Origin: Kitasatospora purpeofusca
GTDB lineage: Bacteria; Actinomycetota; Actinomycetes; Streptomycetales; Streptomycetaceae
Reading direction: 5' to 3'
Length of the DNA stretch: 64,000 nt
NCBI RefSeq assembly: GCF_000718025.1
Contig: NZ_JODS01000017.1
Span: 124,001-188,000 of the forward strand
The notes under the pieces were generated by a model. It ran no database searches. It saw nothing but the letters and a program-made list of their open reading frames with translations, and was not told the origin of the DNA. Of this stretch, positions 59,576 through 64,000 are shown piece by piece. The stretch's first letter is position 1; every line of letters starts with the position of its first letter. The position numbers were made by a program, and so were the translations under genes.

Positions 59576-60936
59576 CAGTGGCAGCTGTAGGTCGGGCTGG
59601 TGTCCTTGGCCTTGCCGTCCGTGCCGACGTAGCTCCAGCCGTACCCGGAGTCGGTGAAGTCGAGCTTCAGCACGCCGTACTCGCCGCTGATCCGCTTCTG
59701 GCTGTTCGGCTGGACCTGCTCGATCGGGTAGGGCTCGGCGCCGCCCATGCCGCCGACGATCTCGACGATCCCGTCCGCGGTGGCCTTCCCGTCCGGGTCC
59801 TGCGGGGCGAACCGCTCGTAGTGGTGGTCGTGGCCGTTGAGCACCAGGTCGGCCTTGGCGTCGTAGAGGATCCGCCACACCGGCCGGGAGACCGGGTCGT
59901 TGCCGTGCCCGCCCGAGGAGTACAGCGGGTGGTGCCAGTAGGCGGCGACGCACTTCTTGCCGTTCGCCGCGAGGTCGGCCTTCAGCCAGTCGATCTGGGC
60001 GCTCTGGTCGAAGGCGTTGGAGTCGAGGGCGACGAAGTGCCAGTTGCCCTCGTCGAAGCTGTACCAGCTCTTGCCCTGCGGATAGGCGATGCTGCCGAAG
60101 TAGGACTTGTAGCCGGCGAGGGAGCCGGCCGGGTCGTAGGTCTCGTGGTTGCCGGGGACGGGGTGGGTCTTCGCCTTGAACGCGCCCCAGGTCTTGTCGT
60201 AGTAGTTCTTGAAGTCCGCCAACCGGGCGTCGTCGTACTGGTTGTCGCCCATCGTCAGATAGAACTTCGGGTCGATCCGCTGGGCCAGCGCCGCGGTCTT
60301 CGGGTGCGCGCAGGCGCTGTCCGAGGCGGTGCACTGCGCGGCGATGTCGCCCGCCGCGACCACGGTGAAGGCCCCGCCCGGCGTGGGCCCGGTCGGGGAC
60401 GGTCCGGTGGGCGTGGGCGTGGGCGTCGTGTCGGCCGTCCCGTAGACCTCCATCTCGATCAGCGAGTAGCCGTAGGAGGTGCCGCGCGCCGTCCCGTACA
60501 TCCGGACGTAGCGGCCCTTCCCGCCCAGGCCGGTCCAGTCGTCCGTCCCGCCGTTGCCCGCCTTCTCCTCGGCGACCTGGGTCCAGGTCGTCCCGTCCGC
60601 GGACACCTCCAGGCGGTACGCCTTGGCGTAGGCGGCCTCCCAGACCAGCTTGATCCGCGAGACGGCGGCGCCCGCCCCGAGGTCGACCCGCAGCCACTGC
60701 GGGTCCTTCCCCTCGGCGCTCGCCCACCGCGTACCGGTGTTCCCGTCGAACGCCTTGCCCGCCGCGTACGACGAGCCCTCCGTGGACGAGGCCGTGGCGG
60801 CCTTGCCCCGCGAGAGCAGCGGATCGCCCGCCGCTCCCGCCCGCCCGGACCAGCCGAGCAACAGTCCGCCCACCAGCACGAGCACGGCGGCGAACACTCC
60901 GATGTGTACAGGCCTCACTGAGACTTCGGGACGCAT
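59575..60936 (-). CDS. Secreted metallophosphoesterase with discoidin domain
   Basis: A 453-residue secreted protein. After the signal peptide (to about residue 35) comes an F5/8 type C (discoidin) domain (SRGKAATASSTEGSSYAAGK, RWASAEGKDPQWLRVDLG) and a Pro/Thr linker. The calcineurin-like phosphoesterase domain shows VVAAGDIA, LTMGDNQYDD, PGNHE, AYWHHPLYS and LNGHDHHYERF, all metal ligands in order. It should cleave phosphate esters outside the cell while the discoidin domain binds a glycan or surface. GGGAG precedes ATG 60936. It is first in the operon with the MFS and propeller genes. Confidence 0.92.
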   Translation of the reverse strand: MRPEVSVRPVHIGVFAAVLVLVGGLLLGWSGRAGAAGDPLLSRGKAATASSTEGSSYAAGKAFDGNTGTRWASAEGKDPQWLRVDLGAGAAVSRIKLVWEAAYAKAYRLEVSADGTTWTQVAEEKAGNGGTDDWTGLGGKGRYVRMYGTARGTSYGYSLIEMEVYGTADTTPTPTPTGPSPTGPTPGGAFTVVAAGDIAAQCTASDSACAHPKTAALAQRIDPKFYLTMGDNQYDDARLADFKNYYDKTWGAFKAKTHPVPGNHETYDPAGSLAGYKSYFGSIAYPQGKSWYSFDEGNWHFVALDSNAFDQSAQIDWLKADLAANGKKCVAAYWHHPLYSSGGHGNDPVSRPVWRILYDAKADLVLNGHDHHYERFAPQDPDGKATADGIVEIVGGMGGAEPYPIEQVQPNSQKRISGEYGVLKLDFTDSGYGWSYVGTDGKAKDTSPTYSCH

Positions 60937-61102
60937 CCCTGGACTCCCTGACCTCGAACGACGGCGAGAGCTGGACTCCGGCCCGGCCCGCACGCGGGCA
61001 CGCCGGCCGAGCGGCGGCCCGCACCACCGCAGCGGCCGGGTCAGAGCTCTCGCTGAGCACGTCACGCCCCGCGGTGCGGGCGCCGCGCCAAGCCGCCGAC
61101 GG

Positions 61103-61137
61103 GGAGCCTAGTGGTAAGTAAAGTTTCCTGACAATAC
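61103..61137 (-). promoter_or_regulatory. Promoter of the phosphoesterase operon with palindromic spacer
   Basis: On the minus strand TTGTCA (-35) and TAGGCT (-10) are 18 bp apart. The spacer contains an imperfect palindrome around CAGGAAACTTTACTTACC, similar to the AGGAAA-N-TTTCCT-type operators of streptomycete ROK regulators of secreted enzymes. Confidence 0.5.
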
Positions 61138-61209
61138 CCGGACCGCGCCGAACTCCCTTGCGAACACCCGGGCCTACGTCGACCGACCGCCCACGCAGGC
61201 CCGGAAAAA

Positions 61210-61223
61210 TACCCCCGGGGGTA
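61210..61223. promoter_or_regulatory. CsoR/FrmR-type operator palindrome
   Basis: TACCCCCGGGGGTA is a perfect 14-bp palindrome of the form bound by CsoR/RcnR/FrmR-family metal or sulfur sensors. It directly precedes the -10-like TACAGT (61222-61227), so binding would block the DUF302 promoter. No csoR-like gene is in the window. Confidence 0.65.
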
Positions 61224-61301
61224 CAGTGGAGGAGAAGCACGAGCACCACGCACGGGCGGCACGGACGGAACCGCGCCGCCGCACCAGGAACGGAGCACCA
61301 C

Positions 61302-61691
61302 ATGGACCACGGGATCGCCGTCACCCTCGACCTGCCCTTCACCGAGGCCGTCGAACAGGTCCGGACCGCCCTCGCCGAACAGGGCTTCGGCGTGCTCACC
61401 GAGATCGACGTACGGGCCACCCTCCGGGCCAAGCTCGACGAGGAGCTCGAGGACTACCTGATCCTCGGCGCCTGCAACCCGCCCCTCGCCCACCGCGCCC
61501 TGACGGCCGACCGCCACATCGGACTGCTGCTCCCGTGCAACGTCGTGGTCCGCGCCGTCGACGGGGGCACCCTGGTCGAGGCCATGGACCCCCAGCTGCT
61601 CGTCCGGGTCACCGGCAAGCCCGAGCTCGCGGCCGTAGCCGACGAGGCGGCCGCCCGGCTGCGCGCGGCCCTGGACTCGCTCACCGCCTGA
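61302..61691 (+). CDS. DUF302-family protein
   Basis: A 129-residue cytoplasmic protein. The DUF302 hallmarks are GVLTEIDVRATLRAKL, ACNPPLAHRAL and LLPCNVVVR. The two cysteines are conserved in the family and could bind metal or sulfane sulfur; the biochemical role is not established. ATG 61302 has GGAG 7 bases upstream. A CsoR-type palindrome lies at its promoter, and an intrinsic terminator separates it from the MMPL transporter gene 124 bp downstream. DUF302 genes frequently occur in CsoR/CstR-controlled sets, supporting a metal or thiol stress role. Confidence 0.9.
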   Translation: MDHGIAVTLDLPFTEAVEQVRTALAEQGFGVLTEIDVRATLRAKLDEELEDYLILGACNPPLAHRALTADRHIGLLLPCNVVVRAVDGGTLVEAMDPQLLVRVTGKPELAAVADEAAARLRAALDSLTA

Positions 61692-61708
61692 CCGGCGGAC
61701 GAGCGGGC

Positions 61709-61736
61709 GGGCCCACCCGGAGTGGGCCCTTTTCTT
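61709..61736 (+). terminator. Intrinsic terminator between DUF302 and MMPL genes
   Basis: GGGCCCAC (61709-61716), a 5-base loop CCGGA, exact complement (61722-61729), then TTTTCTT. This is the best textbook terminator in the window, 17 bp after the DUF302 stop. Confidence 0.88.
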
Positions 61737-61815
61737 CGCCCTTCCGGATACCCCCACCCGTATTTTTCGCCCCTCGGCCGCCGAGGACCGGCCGCCCAAG
61801 AATTCGGAGCAACAC

Positions 61816-63999
61816 GTGAACCACCCGGACACCACCCTCGACCGGCCGCCCGCCGCAGCACCCGCCGGACCGCCCGCCTCCCCGGGACCGCTCGGCCGGC
61901 TCGGCCTCTGGTCGGCCCGGCACGCCAGGACGGTCCTGGCCGGCTGGCTGCTGGCCGTCCTCGCCCTCGGTGCCTTCGCCCCGCAGGTCACCACCGCGCT
62001 CTCCGGCGCCGGCTGGCAGGCAGACGGCTCCGAATCGGTGAAGGCCCGGCAGGTCGCCGAACAGCACTTCGGCGGCAACGCCTCCACCGCGCTGCAGATC
62101 GTCGTCACCGCCGACCGGCCGATCGACGATCCGGCCGTCCAGCAGGTCCTCGCGCGGGCGTCCGCGCTCGCCTCCGCCGACCCCCGGGTGTCCACCGTGC
62201 TCCCGCCCCAGCCGGGCGCCACCATCGGCCCGGACGGCCGGACCGCCGTACTGCTCGCCGGGGCGAAGGCCTCCCCCGACGACATGGTCCGCGCCGCCGA
62301 CGACCTCAAGGGCCCGCTGAACGCACTGTCCGGGGACGGCATCGACGTCCACGCCACCGGAGCCTCGGTGCTCTGGAGCGACTTCAACAAGGCCAACCAC
62401 GACGCCATGATGAAGTCCGAGATCATGTCCTGGCCCGTCACCCTGGCCATCCTGGTACTGGCCTTCGGATCACTGGTCGCCGCCGGACTGCCGCTGCTGC
62501 TCACCCTCGCCGGGCTGGCCGCCTCCGCCGGGTCGCTGGTACTGATCGGCCACCTGTTCCCGGTCTCGGTCTGGGCGATGAACTTCGCGATGATGTTCGC
62601 CCTGGCCCTGGGCATCGACTACGCCCTGTTCCTGGTGGTCCGCTTCCGCGCCGCCCGTGCGCGCGGACGGGCCGACGCGGTCGCCGAGACCATGGACACC
62701 GCGGGCAAGGCCGTCCTGCTGTCCGGCGCGACGGTGCTGGTCAGCCTGTCGGCCGTGATGCTGGTGCCGTCGCCGGCGTTCAGGTCGATGGCCGGCGGCA
62801 TCATGCTCGCCGTCCTGTTCGTGCTCGCCGCCACCCTCACCCTGCTGCCCGCCGTCCTCGGCCGGCTCGGCCACCGTGTCGACGCCCTCGCGCTGCCGCG
62901 GCTGAACGCGGGCCCGCACCGGTCGGCGCGCTTCGCCGCCTGGGGCGAGCGGCTGTGGCGGCACCCGCTGCGCTACGGCGCCGGGGCACTCGTCGTCCTG
63001 GTCGCCCTCGCCGCGCCCGTGCTCGGACTGCGCACCGCGATGCCCTCGATCACCGTCGTCCCGGAGGACAGCAGCGCCCGCGCCGGGTACGCGGCGGTCC
63101 AGCAGGCCTTCGGCCCGGGTGCGCCCGGCACCCTGCAGATCCTCCTCCCGGCCGAGGCGGACACGGACACGGGTGCACCGGACCTCGCGCGGGCCGCCGC
63201 CCGGGTCGCGGCCATGCCCGGGATCGCCGGGGTGCTGCCGGCGCAGCCCGCCGCCGACGGCTCCGGCTGGTCGATGCTCCAGGCCGTCCCGACCGTGGAC
63301 CCGTCGAGCCCCGACCTCGCGCGCACCGTCGACACCCTGCGGGCCGAGCTCCCCTCGGACGCCCTGGTCGGGGGCGCCGCGGTGGAGAACCTGGACCTCC
63401 AGCACCTGCTCACCGCGAAGACCCCGCTGGTGATCGGCGTGGTGATGGCCCTGGGCTTCCTGCTCCTGCTGGTCGCCCTGCGGGCCCCGCTGATCTCGGC
63501 CCTCGGCACGGCCGCCGGCCTGCTGTCCACCGGTGCGGCCTTCGGCGTGGCCCGGCTGGTCTTCCAGGACGGCCACGGCGCGGGCCTGCTCGGCTTCGCC
63601 CCGCAGGGGTTCCTCGACGGGTGGGCGCCGGTGTTCTTCTTCGCGATGATCTTCGCCATCGCGATGGACTACACCGTCTTCCTGCTCGCCTCCGCCAAGG
63701 AGCACTACGAACGCACCGGCGACCCGCGCGAGGCGATGGTCGGCGCCCTCGCGCACTCCGGCCGGGTGATCTTCGCGGCGGCGGGCGTCATGGTCGCGGT
63801 GTTCTTCACCTTCGCGCTCTCCGGTCCGCTGCCGCCGAAGGAGATGGGCATCGTCCTCGGGGTCGCCGTACTGCTGGACGCCGCCCTGGTCCGGCTGGTG
63901 CTGCTGCCGGTCCTGCTGCGGCTCGCCGGCACCGCAGCCTGGCACACCCCGGCCTGGCTCGACCGCGTCCTGCCGCGGATCTCCTTCTCGCACGACTGA
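61816..63999 (+). CDS. MMPL/RND-family transporter
   Basis: A 727-residue membrane protein with the duplicated six-helix layout of actinobacterial MMPL transporters. Each half has one N-terminal helix, a large external loop and five helices. Motifs are MMFALALGIDYALFLVVRFR in the first half and AMIFAIAMDYTVFLLASAKE in the second, the proton-relay Asp-Tyr pairs. Family members export lipids, siderophores or drugs with proton exchange. The GTG start at 61816 follows CGGAG. It is separated from the CsoR-operator/DUF302 unit by an intrinsic terminator, so expression may be through read-through or its own promoter near 61746-61765 (ATACCCCC-ACCC-GTAT). The stop is at 63999. Confidence 0.93.
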   Translation: MNHPDTTLDRPPAAAPAGPPASPGPLGRLGLWSARHARTVLAGWLLAVLALGAFAPQVTTALSGAGWQADGSESVKARQVAEQHFGGNASTALQIVVTADRPIDDPAVQQVLARASALASADPRVSTVLPPQPGATIGPDGRTAVLLAGAKASPDDMVRAADDLKGPLNALSGDGIDVHATGASVLWSDFNKANHDAMMKSEIMSWPVTLAILVLAFGSLVAAGLPLLLTLAGLAASAGSLVLIGHLFPVSVWAMNFAMMFALALGIDYALFLVVRFRAARARGRADAVAETMDTAGKAVLLSGATVLVSLSAVMLVPSPAFRSMAGGIMLAVLFVLAATLTLLPAVLGRLGHRVDALALPRLNAGPHRSARFAAWGERLWRHPLRYGAGALVVLVALAAPVLGLRTAMPSITVVPEDSSARAGYAAVQQAFGPGAPGTLQILLPAEADTDTGAPDLARAAARVAAMPGIAGVLPAQPAADGSGWSMLQAVPTVDPSSPDLARTVDTLRAELPSDALVGGAAVENLDLQHLLTAKTPLVIGVVMALGFLLLLVALRAPLISALGTAAGLLSTGAAFGVARLVFQDGHGAGLLGFAPQGFLDGWAPVFFFAMIFAIAMDYTVFLLASAKEHYERTGDPREAMVGALAHSGRVIFAAAGVMVAVFFTFALSGPLPPKEMGIVLGVAVLLDAALVRLVLLPVLLRLAGTAAWHTPAWLDRVLPRISFSHD

Positions 64000-64000
64000 G

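Larger units (their letters stand above)
60937..61301. other. 365-bp divergent promoter region
   Basis: No gene. It separates the divergent phosphoesterase and DUF302 genes and contains the minus-strand promoter at about 61102-61137 and the CsoR-like palindrome at 61210-61223. The remaining leader of the phosphoesterase is GC-rich and featureless. Confidence 0.6.

Noticed and set aside
1..64000. Prophage, insertion sequence or integrative element
   Set aside because: No integrase, transposase, phage structural gene, tRNA or flanking direct repeats were found, and composition is uniform except for small promoter pockets.

Overview
The window is very GC-rich (about 72-74 %) with near-saturated third-position G/C. 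Genes are short-spaced or overlapping, GTG and TTG starts are frequent, and there are many regulators, lipoproteins and secreted carbohydrate enzymes. Together with an AfsA-type (A-factor family) hotdog protein and a nitrate reductase/flavoprotein fusion, this points to the Streptomycetaceae (Streptomyces or Kitasatospora), probably an accessory or arm-like chromosomal region. I see no rRNA, tRNA, insertion sequence, integrase or CRISPR array.

Layout. 0-10.4 kb: a truncated lipoprotein; a LysR/EamA-exporter divergent pair; a micro membrane protein next to a membrane-tethered Mrr-type nuclease; an AraC regulator convergent with a methyltransferase; two lipoproteins; an operon of a PobA-like flavin hydroxylase and an unusual two-domain O-methyltransferase; and an Asp/Glu racemase. 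10.5-18.1 kb: six genes on the minus strand joined by five 4-bp stop/start overlaps: AfsA-like hotdog, ICMT-like methyltransferase, nitroreductase, PEP-synthase/rifampin-phosphotransferase-like enzyme, P450 and UbiA-like prenyltransferase. This looks like a compact biosynthetic operon for a signal or specialised metabolite that I do not recognise. 18.2-22.5 kb: a von Willebrand A protein, LysR and TetR regulators and a MHYT membrane sensor. 22.6-27.9 kb: an uptake/hydrolysis operon (NCS1 permease, YtcJ-like amidohydrolase, C45 N-terminal nucleophile hydrolase) diverging from a TetR gene with a pair of matching operator-like repeats.

28.2-35.6 kb: a Ser/Thr kinase with an extracellular domain, followed by a partner with a similar ectodomain; a highly structured intergenic sequence; a short-chain dehydrogenase; a Tat-exported phosphoesterase with a LamG-like domain; and a serine beta-lactamase-family hydrolase. 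35.7-41.5 kb: a 1,936-residue, sortase-anchored surface protein with 12 DUF11-like repeats. 41.7-52.5 kb: a coherent alpha-glucan utilisation locus with a GH13 glucosidase, an ABC sugar importer, a large GH87-type (alpha-1,3-glucanase/mycodextranase) secreted enzyme and a LacI repressor, with related operator-like sites. 52.6-56.9 kb: an assimilatory nitrate reductase fused to a sulfite-reductase-type flavoprotein. 57.3-60.9 kb: a coupled operon of phosphoesterase, MFS exporter and beta-propeller protein. 61.2-64 kb: a CsoR-type operator, a DUF302 protein, an intrinsic terminator and an MMPL/RND transporter.

Functional calls rest on motifs and architecture read by eye. No database search was possible. 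Starts were chosen from ribosome-binding sites, gene overlaps, promoter spacing and codon third-position composition.
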